Source: an uncultured Chlorobiaceae bacterium (GTDB lineage: Bacteria > Bacteroidota > Chlorobiia > Chlorobiales > Chlorobiaceae). From it: 16,395 nt of DNA. The notes beneath the pieces are model-generated. The model saw only the letters and a program-made list of their open reading frames with translations, searched no databases and was not told where the DNA came from. Positions within the stretch are counted from its first letter, which is position 1. The number at the start of each line of letters is the position of its first letter. The stretch is taken from positions 1 to 16,395 of the forward strand of contig CAIYWF010000019.1 of the NCBI GenBank assembly GCA_903929845.1, read 5' to 3'. Positions 7,209 to 14,497 of the stretch are shown one piece after another. The position numbers and the translations under genes were made by a program.

Positions 7209-8954
7209 TTATCGCCGTTGAATATGGTTAACGACATCTGCAAGCCGGTCAATCTCATCTTTGGTGTTGTAGAAAGCCAGTGACGGTCGCACAGTTCCCT
7301 CAACACCGAACCGGCGCAACGATGGCTGGGTGCAGTGGTGTCCGGTGCGGACAGCAATGCCTTCGCGGTCGAGAAGTTTGCCTACCTCATCGTTCGGCAG
7401 ATTGTTCAGCACAAAGGAGAGCACGCCCACCTTGTTTCTTGCGGTACCAATGAGGCGCAGACCTGGAATCCGTATCAGCCGCTCGGTGCCATATTCGGTC
7501 AACTCATGCTCGTATTGGGCAATGTTTTCAATACCGATTTTTCGTATGTAGTCGAGCGCAGCTCCAAGGCCTATGGCGTCGCCGATTGAGGGCGTTCCAG
7601 CCTCAAATTTTGCCGGAGGCTCATTGTAGATGGTCTCTTCGAAGCGTACATCCTTGATCATGTTGCCGCCGCCCTGCCATGGGGGCATCACCTCAAGCAG
7701 CTCTTTTTTGCCATAGACCACGCCGATACCTGTAGGAGCGAAGATTTTATGGCCTGAAAAGACAAAAAAGTCTGCATCAAGATCCTGCACATTGACCGGT
7801 ATGTGGGCAACAGACTGTGCACCGTCGACAAGCACTCTGGCGTCATAGCGTTTGGCCAGTTGAATCATCTCCTTGACCGGCAGAATGGTTCCAAGCCCGT
7901 TCGATGCCTGTGTCAGTGAGACAAGGCGGGTACGTGGCCCGAGCAGTTTGGTGTACTCTTCAAGCATGATTTCGCCCCGATCGTTGACCGGCACCACCTT
8001 GATGCGCGCCCCTTTTTCCTGGGCCACCATCTGCCATGGAACGATGTTGGCATGATGCTCAAGAATCGAGAGAATAATTTCATCTCCCGGCTGAAGAAAC
8101 TTTCTTCCCCAGGTTTGTGCCACAAGGTTGATTCCCTCGGTAGTGCCCCGAACATAGATGATTTCCGAGGTTGAGCCTGCGCCAATGAATTGCCTGATCT
8201 TTTCGCGGGCACCTTCGTAGGCATCGGTGGCGCGAGCGGCAAGCGTGTGAGCCCCGCGATGAATGTTTGAATTGTCCGTGGCGTAGAACTGCGCGACCGC
8301 GTTAATGACGCTCAGTGGTTTTTGTGTTGTGGCGGCGTTGTCGAACCAGGCAAGCGGTTTACCGTGAACCAACTGACGCAGTACCGGAAAATCCTTGCGA
8401 ATGGTGGCGACATCAAACCCTTCTGCCTGATGGATCGGTTGTTGTGGTTCACGCAGGAAATAGTATGGCTCTGTTGGAGAATCCGGGATGCTGAGACCAC
8501 CGCGTAGAGCCTGAAAAACCACCTCCAGAACGGGACTGCCCTGTTGCTCAGTGAACTCCCTGTAAAGCTTTTCTGCGTAACATTCATTGTCAGGCTGTGC
8601 AGGCAGTGACCGTCGCAATAATTGGTCAAGACCCTTCGAGCCCTTTCCATTCTCCGAATAGTTCTGCTGTTCGGTCAGTTTATTGGCATGGTGTTCAAGT
8701 GGTTCCGGCTCTTTTTCTTGTACCTGCGGCAGAAAATAGAAATCGTGCACGGGAAGCACTGAAGCGGCATCGCCTTCACCTCTCGGGACGTTTCCGGCTT
8801 CTGGTATTTCATTGAAAAGTCGGCTTGCAAACTGCGCAATAAGTGTCGGATTCAGCGATTCGCCTTCAGCTCCTGTGATGTTCGGATGTTGATATGCTTC
8901 TGGCATAAGAAATACTACTGGTAAGCCATGGCAGGGATGTTGATGGTCTGCCAT
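7209..8954 (-). CDS. SufS/CsdA-type cysteine desulfurase with N-terminal encapsulin-targeting extension (cargo)
   Basis: PLP enzyme that removes sulfur from cysteine as a protein persulfide, leaving alanine. The catalytic part (about 180-581) has all expected residues: WFDNAATTQKP at 203-213, LEHHANIVPW (H300/H301), VDGAQ (D377), the PLP lysine in FSGHK (K403) and the catalytic cysteine in GHHCTQP (C541). In front is an extra region of about 180 residues, rich in P, E, Q and G, with LIAQFASRLFNEIP (38-51) and two aromatic motifs, FYFLP (72-76) and YYFLREP (164-170). Family 2 encapsulin desulfurase cargos carry such a disordered N-terminal loading domain, and the shell gene lies 22 bases upstream. 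An alternative ATG is at 8906. Inferred role: sulfur release inside the shell. Confidence 0.93.
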   Translation of the reverse strand: MADHQHPCHGLPVVFLMPEAYQHPNITGAEGESLNPTLIAQFASRLFNEIPEAGNVPRGEGDAASVLPVHDFYFLPQVQEKEPEPLEHHANKLTEQQNYSENGKGSKGLDQLLRRSLPAQPDNECYAEKLYREFTEQQGSPVLEVVFQALRGGLSIPDSPTEPYYFLREPQQPIHQAEGFDVATIRKDFPVLRQLVHGKPLAWFDNAATTQKPLSVINAVAQFYATDNSNIHRGAHTLAARATDAYEGAREKIRQFIGAGSTSEIIYVRGTTEGINLVAQTWGRKFLQPGDEIILSILEHHANIVPWQMVAQEKGARIKVVPVNDRGEIMLEEYTKLLGPRTRLVSLTQASNGLGTILPVKEMIQLAKRYDARVLVDGAQSVAHIPVNVQDLDADFFVFSGHKIFAPTGIGVVYGKKELLEVMPPWQGGGNMIKDVRFEETIYNEPPAKFEAGTPSIGDAIGLGAALDYIRKIGIENIAQYEHELTEYGTERLIRIPGLRLIGTARNKVGVLSFVLNNLPNDEVGKLLDREGIAVRTGHHCTQPSLRRFGVEGTVRPSLAFYNTKDEIDRLADVVNHIQRR

Positions 8955-8959
8955 GGCAG
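8925..8959. repeat. Direct repeat GCCATGGCAG, period 25, around the desulfurase start codon
   Basis: GCCATGGCAG occurs at 8925-8934 and again at 8950-8959; the second copy extends to a 12-base palindrome, CTGCCATGGCAG. Each copy contains an ATG read on the minus strand. Only the one at 8954-8952 opens the desulfurase frame; the other (8929) hits a stop after four codons. I see no Shine-Dalgarno in front of either. This may be chance or may affect initiation. Confidence 0.4.
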
Positions 8960-8976
8960 TTTTTCAAAAAAGCTCT

Positions 8977-10434
8977 CTATTTTGTTTTAATAGCAGACTT
9001 GCGATGCTCGTAATCATGATAGTATCCAACTTCGACATTTTCAAGGACAGCCAGAGCATCATCGGTCAGTACGGCCAGTGATGAGTAGAGCGTCAGAAGG
9101 TAGGAGGCGACGCCCAATTTGTCGAGACCCATCAGCCTCGCCGAGAGGCTTGGACTGATCTCTCCGGGAATCCCTGCCTGGTGCAATCCAACCACACCCT
9201 GTTCATTTTCGCCGACACGAACGAGGATAATATTGGTTGTTCCGTGGCCGGACTTGCTGTTTTTGTTGATTTCAAGTTTGTCGCTCGGGATAAGCGGTAC
9301 GCCTCGCCAGGTGAGCACTGGAGCTCCAAACAGGTTGATGGTGGCAGGTGGCACGCCGCGCCAGGTGCACTCGCGTTCGAAGGCCGCAATAGCTTTCGGA
9401 TGAGCTATAAAGAAGGCAGGTTTCTTCCACACTTTGGTGAGCAGATCGTCAAGATCATCTGGAGTTGGTGTTCCGTAGCGGGTGCTGATTCGCTGTCCGG
9501 GGTCGGCAGAATAGAGCAAGCCGAACTCTCTGTTGTTGATAAACTCCCATTCCTGACGCTCCTTGATGCCCTCAATAGTCAGGCGCATCTGCTGCTCGAT
9601 CTGGTTGAAGGGTTCATTGTAGAGGTCGGAGACCCGTGTATGGACGCGCACAACAGTCTGGATGGCCTGCAGCGAGTATTCGCGAGGTTTGTTTGAGTAA
9701 TCAACATAGGTTTCCGGTATTTCAACATTTTCCTCAAATCCGGCAATAAGGTCAATGTGTTTTTCACCGTGTTTGTTGACGGTGGAGCGTATTTTGAGGT
9801 ACTCTTCGACCGCTTTCTGATATGACTCCTTAAGAGATGGTGATTCTCTGAGTAACTTTTCTATATCAACGCTTGATATAGAAAAATATGAGCCGGGAGT
9901 GATGGTACGGATCGTGACCGACGATGGTTTTTCGGAAACAAGCTCTTCTTCACCGAAATATTCTCCCTCAGAAAGCAGTGCGATGCGGAGATCTTCTCCA
10001 TGAAGTCCCTTGCTTAAAATTTCGACCTGTCCGTGTGCTATAATAAAGATTTTATGGCGCTCTTCACCTTCGAGAATCAGGGTGTTGCCAAGGTCAGCCT
10101 CTTCAAGCACAAACTTGCTTGCTATGCGGCCAATAATGTCGTCGTCAAACGAGGCGAAAAGAGGGATGCTTTTCAACGCTGCAGGTCTGAACGATGCGAT
10201 ACCGTCATGAAAATCGATGCCGATACGTTCAGGTTTCTGGAGCTCGATTTTTGTCCGGTTAACGCGATAGGTACCAGAAGAGACATGAACCCACGGGAGG
10301 AGCTTCAGGAGCCATCTCGGGGTTATGGAGTTCATCTGGGGAGGAGTCTTGGTCGTATTGGCCAGATTTCTTGCCACATTGGTTGTCACACTGCGCTGGA
10401 GATAGCTGTTTGATTCGGGTTGTGCGTTTGACAT
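8977..10434 (-). CDS. Family 2 encapsulin shell protein with inserted cNMP-binding-like domain (2B architecture)
   Basis: HK97-fold protein that self-assembles into an icosahedral protein nanocompartment. The N-terminal arm (numbering from the upstream TTG; subtract 4 for the ATG) has VARNLANTTKTPPQM (24-38), RWLLKLLPWVHV (44-55) and GTYRVNR (58-64), the hallmark opening of family 2 encapsulins (SrpI relatives). A cyclic-nucleotide-binding-like domain is inserted at about 92-215 (LFASF-x-D, LILEGEE, FIIAHGQVEIL, GEYFGEEEL). The HK97 body resumes with YSLQAIQTVVRVHTRVSDLYN (257-277), which precedes WKKPAFFIAHP (340-350) and WRGVPLIPSDK (380-390), and ends VEVGYYHDYEHRK. The cassette that normally holds the Arg contacting cNMP phosphate reads EKPSSVTIRT, with Ser in its place. 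Neighbours cysE (upstream) and the desulfurase cargo (downstream) mark a sulfur compartment. ATG at 10434 is preferred to the TTG at 10446. Confidence 0.93.
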   Translation of the reverse strand: MSNAQPESNSYLQRSVTTNVARNLANTTKTPPQMNSITPRWLLKLLPWVHVSSGTYRVNRTKIELQKPERIGIDFHDGIASFRPAALKSIPLFASFDDDIIGRIASKFVLEEADLGNTLILEGEERHKIFIIAHGQVEILSKGLHGEDLRIALLSEGEYFGEEELVSEKPSSVTIRTITPGSYFSISSVDIEKLLRESPSLKESYQKAVEEYLKIRSTVNKHGEKHIDLIAGFEENVEIPETYVDYSNKPREYSLQAIQTVVRVHTRVSDLYNEPFNQIEQQMRLTIEGIKERQEWEFINNREFGLLYSADPGQRISTRYGTPTPDDLDDLLTKVWKKPAFFIAHPKAIAAFERECTWRGVPPATINLFGAPVLTWRGVPLIPSDKLEINKNSKSGHGTTNIILVRVGENEQGVVGLHQAGIPGEISPSLSARLMGLDKLGVASYLLTLYSSLAVLTDDALAVLENVEVGYYHDYEHRKSAIKTK

Positions 10435-10477
10435 GGTTAACTTCAACGGTTTAAAGGTGATCGATTAACGTGAGCTT

Positions 10478-11392
10478 TCAAATGCCGAGACCATCGGTAA
10501 AACTGGTTTCAATAGCTTTCTGCTGCAACACTCTCGAATTGGGTGGTACGCTTTTTGTCTGCCATACGTTGCCTCCGATAACAGAGTTTTTGCCGATTGT
10601 TATTCTGCCAAGGATATTGGCGTTTGAGTAAACAACCACATTGTCCTCAAGAATCGGATGGCGAGGCAGGTTTTTAACCGGATTGCCGTCTTCATCGAGT
10701 TCAAATTTTTTGGCACCAAGAGTGACCCCCTGATAAAGTCGCACGTGATTGCCGATAATGCAGGTTTCACCGATGACCACACCGGTGCCATGATCAATGC
10801 AGAAATGGTCTCCGATATGGGCGCCGGGATGAATGTCAATGCCGGTTTCCGAATGGGCCATTTCAGAGATGATTCTCGGAATCAGCGGCACGCCAAGCGA
10901 CAGCAGGGTGTGTGCAGCCCGATAATTGATCATGGCTCTGATGGATGGGTAGCAGAAGATGATCTCTCCATAGTTTTTTGCCGCCGGATCTCCGTCATAG
11001 ATGGCCTTGACGTCAGTCCATAATTTCTTTCTGATCTCCGAAAGAATTCCTATGAATTGGCGGGTGATCTCAGCAGCATTTTCATTAGCATTGGCAGCAT
11101 TGTTGTTTTCTGTGTCGAAATGCTGAACGCTGAGAATCTGTTCAGCAAGCAATCCATAGAGTTTTTCTACCCTGACACCGAGAAAATGTTGAAGCGCCTG
11201 CCGCCGCGATACGGGCCCGCCGAAATACCCTGGAAAGAGTATTGACCTGAGGAGTTCGACAATCTCTTTAAGTTTATCAATTGAGGGCAGCAGATATTCA
11301 TGATGCCCTGAATCGTCGCCTTCAGTATCATCGGCAGGGCTCGATAACAGTTTGATCGCCTCTTCAATGATATTGTCGTTTTTGGTTTCCAT
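10478..11392 (-). CDS. cysE: Serine O-acetyltransferase (CysE/EpsC type)
   Basis: Makes O-acetylserine from serine and acetyl-CoA, the acceptor for sulfide in cysteine synthesis. The 304-residue protein has a long helical N-terminal half and a left-handed beta-helix of hexapeptide repeats from about 183 onward. Catalytic positions are visible as IDIHPGAHIG (184-194), IDHGTG with D200/H201, and RHP with H245. The chain ends in TDGLGI: a C-terminal isoleucine after Gly is the tail by which CysE inserts into the CysK active site to form the cysteine synthase complex. A purine-rich ribosome-binding sequence (GAGGGAGA) precedes the ATG. It follows cysK by 51 bases and precedes the encapsulin gene by 43. 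Confidence 0.95.
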   Translation of the reverse strand: METKNDNIIEEAIKLLSSPADDTEGDDSGHHEYLLPSIDKLKEIVELLRSILFPGYFGGPVSRRQALQHFLGVRVEKLYGLLAEQILSVQHFDTENNNAANANENAAEITRQFIGILSEIRKKLWTDVKAIYDGDPAAKNYGEIIFCYPSIRAMINYRAAHTLLSLGVPLIPRIISEMAHSETGIDIHPGAHIGDHFCIDHGTGVVIGETCIIGNHVRLYQGVTLGAKKFELDEDGNPVKNLPRHPILEDNVVVYSNANILGRITIGKNSVIGGNVWQTKSVPPNSRVLQQKAIETSFTDGLGI

Positions 11393-11443
11393 TATAAAAA
11401 GTCTCCCTCTTTCGGATGGTGCTCCGTATTGATAAAATTATGT

Positions 11444-12397
11444 TCAGATATTGACTGGCTCATTGTCAAATTGGTAGAGCAGTGTAGAGAGGTACCGCTC
11501 TCCGGTATCCGGCAGGATGACGACAATCCGTTTGCCCTTGTTTTCCTCACGTTGTGCAAGCTGCAGAGCTGCATAAACGGCGGCGCCTGAAGAAATTCCC
11601 ACAATAAGTCCTTCTGTTTTGGCCAGTTTTCGACCAGTACGCAGGGCATCTTCATTGGTTACCGGAATAATTTCATCGATAATGGATGTGTTAAGAATTT
11701 CCGGGACAAACCCGGCGCCGATGCCCTGTATTTTGTGTGGGCCTGGTTTACCTCCGGCAATAACCTGTGAATCGAATGGTTCAACGGCGACAATTTTTAT
11801 CTCGGGGTTCCGCGCTTTGAGTACCTCACCAACACCGGTTATCGTGCCGCCGGTGCCTACGCCGCTGACAAAAAAATCAACCTTTCCGTCAGTATCATTC
11901 CAGATCTCTTCTGCGGTTGTTTTGCGATGAATTTCAGGATTTGCAAGGTTTTTGAACTGTTGAGGAACAAAGGAGTTTTGATATTCCGCGTGCAGTTCAT
12001 CGGCCTTTCTGATTGCGCCGACCATTCCTTCGGGACCAGGAGTCAGCACCAGCTCTGCGCCAAGCGCCTTGAGCAGATTCCTGCGTTCGAGACTCATGGT
12101 TTCAGGCATGGTGAGTATCAGGCGATAGCCTTTCGCAGCCGCAATAAACGCCAGAGCAATACCGGTATTGCCGCTTGTTGGCTCAATAATGATACTCTCT
12201 TTATTCAGCAAACCCTCTTTTTCAGCCTTTTCGATCATAGAAAAACCAATACGGTCTTTAACACTTCCTCCGGGATTGAAGTATTCGAGTTTAGCAATAA
12301 TCGTAGCTAAAGCATCATGTTCACGATTGAAATTTCCAAGCTCAAGAAGAGGCGTGTTTCCGATAAGATCGGTCAGTGTTTTTGCAATACGTCCCAT
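11444..12397 (-). CDS. cysK: Cysteine synthase A (O-acetylserine sulfhydrylase)
   Basis: PLP fold-type II enzyme that replaces the acetate of O-acetylserine with sulfide to give cysteine. The 317-residue protein has IGNTPLLEL at 12-20, the PLP lysine in NPGGSVKDR (K47), the substrate loop EPTSGNTG (72-79), GVGTGGTITG for phosphate binding, and the C-terminal IVVILPDTGERYLST. It appears to be the first gene of a cysK-cysE-encapsulin-desulfurase unit. The 112 bases upstream contain a short possible leader frame but no clear Shine-Dalgarno. Cysteine made here is the substrate of the encapsulated desulfurase three genes on. Confidence 0.96.
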   Translation of the reverse strand: MGRIAKTLTDLIGNTPLLELGNFNREHDALATIIAKLEYFNPGGSVKDRIGFSMIEKAEKEGLLNKESIIIEPTSGNTGIALAFIAAAKGYRLILTMPETMSLERRNLLKALGAELVLTPGPEGMVGAIRKADELHAEYQNSFVPQQFKNLANPEIHRKTTAEEIWNDTDGKVDFFVSGVGTGGTITGVGEVLKARNPEIKIVAVEPFDSQVIAGGKPGPHKIQGIGAGFVPEILNTSIIDEIIPVTNEDALRTGRKLAKTEGLIVGISSGAAVYAALQLAQREENKGKRIVVILPDTGERYLSTLLYQFDNEPVNI

Positions 12398-12410
12398 AGC
12401 TATTGATTGT

Positions 12411-12446
12411 TTAGGTGGTTGTAATGGTTGTAATGACCTTCAACAT
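12411..12446 (-). CDS. Possible 11-codon upstream reading frame rich in Thr and Ile codons
   Basis: ATG at 12446 opens an 11-residue frame, MLKVITTITTT, ending 13 bases before the cysK start codon. It resembles in composition the start of the E. coli thr leader peptide. The Thr/Ile content comes from a tandem 9-base repeat (GGTTGTAAT twice on the plus strand, 12417-12434). No terminator hairpin follows, and no ribosome-binding site precedes it, so a leader role is only a possibility. Chance is a fair alternative. Confidence 0.25.
   Translation of the reverse strand: MLKVITTITTT
12417..12434. repeat. Tandem 9-bp repeat in the cysK leader
   Basis: GGTTGTAAT is present twice back to back, 20 to 37 bases upstream of the cysK start codon on the transcribed side. 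It could be a protein-binding site or the trace of a small duplication. Confidence 0.5.
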
Positions 12447-12509
12447 CGTTAATAAATAGATAATAGTAAATCCCGTTAAGCAGGCATCTTCTATACCATA
12501 AATGCGGTA

Positions 12510-13163
12510 TCAGATATGGTATTCAATATTGTCGATCAATCCCGCTTTTATGGCATACATAAGCAGTTCAGGACTGCTTGATACACCGAGTTTGCGAAAA
12601 ATGTTTTTTCTGTGCGTCATGACAGTATGAAAACTGATGTGTTTTTTTGCCGCAATTTCTTTTGTGGACAGCCCACCTGAAATCAAACGAACGATTTCAA
12701 TTTCTGAAGTGGTAAGGATGCTGGCATCTTCAAAAGGCGTCTCTTTTTTCAGGAGAATATCCAGCACATCTCCTGAATAATATTTTTTCCCTTTCAAGGC
12801 AGCATCCATGGCGTGAAAAATCTCTTCACGATCATCGGTTTTTAACACGATATTTTGAATGCCAATATCATTTAACTCTTTTATTATTATGTTATTAATT
12901 GAATTTGTCAAGACAATGATTCCTGTTTCCGGATGCTTTTTTTTCAAATCCCCGAGTTCACTGATTGTGGTAAAATCAAACAGGATATAATCTGTTATAA
13001 TGAGCGAAATTGTCTCTTTTTGCAGATACTGTTCCAGGCCTGCTTTGGTCGATACCGTATAGAACGCCTCGTAGAGCGGTTTTAACAATGACTGAAGTGC
13101 CTCATTAGTCAAAAACTGTGTATCAGCAAGGACGACAGAGATATTCCTGTATTCGTTTTTCAT
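12510..13163 (-). CDS. LuxR/NarL-type response regulator, no kinase nearby
   Basis: Two-domain response regulator of 217 residues. Receiver domain 8-125: acidic D14, phospho-acceptor D58 in LIITDYILFD, T86 in IIVLTNS and K108 in NIVLKTDD are all present, so it should be phosphorylatable. The C-terminal LuxR-type helix-turn-helix is at about 148-212 (LTTSEIEIVRLISGGLSTKEIAAKKHIS, then TVMTHRKNIFRKLGV). Only one of the usual two N-terminal acidic residues is seen (A13-D14). It starts two bases after the metY stop and so is probably translationally coupled. No histidine kinase is in the window. Its target is unknown; the divergence from its neighbours in function suggests it tunes sulfur or methionine genes, which is inference. 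Confidence 0.9.
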   Translation of the reverse strand: MKNEYRNISVVLADTQFLTNEALQSLLKPLYEAFYTVSTKAGLEQYLQKETISLIITDYILFDFTTISELGDLKKKHPETGIIVLTNSINNIIIKELNDIGIQNIVLKTDDREEIFHAMDAALKGKKYYSGDVLDILLKKETPFEDASILTTSEIEIVRLISGGLSTKEIAAKKHISFHTVMTHRKNIFRKLGVSSSPELLMYAIKAGLIDNIEYHI

Positions 13164-13165
13164 GA

Positions 13166-14467
13166 TTACGGTTTTGTGGACACTCTCTGAAGCGCTTCGT
13201 CGAGAGCTTCAATCAGGTCGTCTGGGTGTTCAAGACCGACGGAAAGTCTGATCAGGTCAGGTGAAAGGCCGCTCTGCAGTTGTTGTTCTTCGGTCAACTG
13301 GCTGTGCGAGGTGCTTGCCGGATGGAGGATCAGGCTCTTGGCATCGCCAACATTGGCCAGGTGTGAGAAGAGTTTGATGTTGTCGATAATCTCCACGGCA
13401 GCATCGTAACCTCCTTTTACTCCAAAGACAACCATTCCACCAAACCCGTTTTTCAAATCTTTTGAAGCTTTAGGGTAAGAAGGGTCATTTTTAAGACCGG
13501 GATAACGAACCCATGCAACTGCAGGGTGTTTTGCAAGATGTTCGGCAACCTTGAGTGCATTTTCTGAATGACGGGCCATCCTGACAGGCAGAGTTTCAAT
13601 CCCTTGCAGCAATATCCATGAATTGTCTGGTGCAATGCAGGCACCGAGATTCCTGAGTGGCACCGTACGGAAACGAAGGGCGAATGCAATTGGAGCAAGA
13701 GGTTCTGGAAGGTCAATGGCCCATCGCAGACCGTGGTAATTTTTGTCTGCCTCGGTAAAGAGTGGATGGCGTCCGCCATTCCAGTTGAAACGTCCTGCAT
13801 CAGTAATAATGCCGCCGATGCCAGCGCCGTGTCCTCCAAGCCATTTGGTCAGTGAGTTGATAACAATATCAGCTCCAAGATCAATAGTTTTAAGCAGGTA
13901 AGGGGTGGTGAAGGTTGCATCGACAATCAGCGGCAGGCCGTTGCGGTGAGCTACCTCAGCAATGGCCTTGACGTCAGTATAGTCAAGAACAGGGTTGCCG
14001 ATAGTTTCAATGAAAAGGGCTCTGGTTTTTTCTGTGATCGCCTTTTCAAAATTGGCAGGATCTTTCGGGTCAACAAAGGTGACGTTGATGCCAAATTTCG
14101 GGAGGATGGCATCAAACTGGGTGTAGGTGCCACCGTAAAGGTTGTTGGCAGAAACTATGTTGTCGCCTGCTTCTGCCAGAGTAATGATCGTATTGAAAAT
14201 TGCAGCAGTGCCTGAAGCGACGGCAACAGAAGCGGCGCCTCCTTCAAGCTTGGTAACCCGTTGCTCCAAAGTGTCGGTAGTCGGATTCATCAGTCGGGTA
14301 TAGATATTGCCAAGCTCTTTCAAGGCAAAAAGGTTTGCGGCATGTTCCGTGTTCTTGAAGAGATAGGAGGTCGTGCGGTAAACCGGCACTCCACGCGAAA
14401 GTGTAGCGTCAACGGGCTGGCCTGCGTGCAGGGCAAGCGTTTCAAAGCGATAGTTTTCTGAACTCAT
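13166..14467 (-). CDS. metY: O-acetylhomoserine/O-acetylserine sulfhydrylase (MetY)
   Basis: PLP enzyme that adds sulfide directly to O-acetylhomoserine to make homocysteine, a trans-sulfuration-independent route to methionine; some members also use O-acetylserine. The 433-residue length and the extra loop between about 222 and 290 (FNWNGGRHPLFTEADKNYHGL, then FRTVPLRNLGACIAPDNSW) distinguish MetY from the shorter MetB family. Motifs: FETLALHAGQ at 8-17, YTRLMNPTTD at 56-65, ASGTAAI, and the PLP lysine in INSLTKWLGGHG (K208). A strong ribosome-binding site (14476-14483) precedes the ATG. It lies 30 bases after the DUF4395-like gene and is downstream of a candidate cysteine attenuator. Confidence 0.94.
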   Translation of the reverse strand: MSSENYRFETLALHAGQPVDATLSRGVPVYRTTSYLFKNTEHAANLFALKELGNIYTRLMNPTTDTLEQRVTKLEGGAASVAVASGTAAIFNTIITLAEAGDNIVSANNLYGGTYTQFDAILPKFGINVTFVDPKDPANFEKAITEKTRALFIETIGNPVLDYTDVKAIAEVAHRNGLPLIVDATFTTPYLLKTIDLGADIVINSLTKWLGGHGAGIGGIITDAGRFNWNGGRHPLFTEADKNYHGLRWAIDLPEPLAPIAFALRFRTVPLRNLGACIAPDNSWILLQGIETLPVRMARHSENALKVAEHLAKHPAVAWVRYPGLKNDPSYPKASKDLKNGFGGMVVFGVKGGYDAAVEIIDNIKLFSHLANVGDAKSLILHPASTSHSQLTEEQQLQSGLSPDLIRLSVGLEHPDDLIEALDEALQRVSTKP

Positions 14468-14475
14468 TTTAAATA

Positions 14476-14483
14476 CTCTCCTT
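14476..14483 (-). promoter_or_regulatory. Ribosome-binding site of metY
   Basis: AAGGAGAG on the minus strand, 8 bases before the ATG. It is one of only a few clear Shine-Dalgarno sequences in this window, suggesting that metY is translated efficiently and independently of the gene before it. Confidence 0.75.
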
Positions 14484-14497
14484 ATAAATGGTGATGT

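Noticed and set aside
12493..12510. Terminator after the response regulator (ATACC/GGTAT hairpin)
   Set aside because: Only five pairs, a large loop and no T-run on the minus strand.
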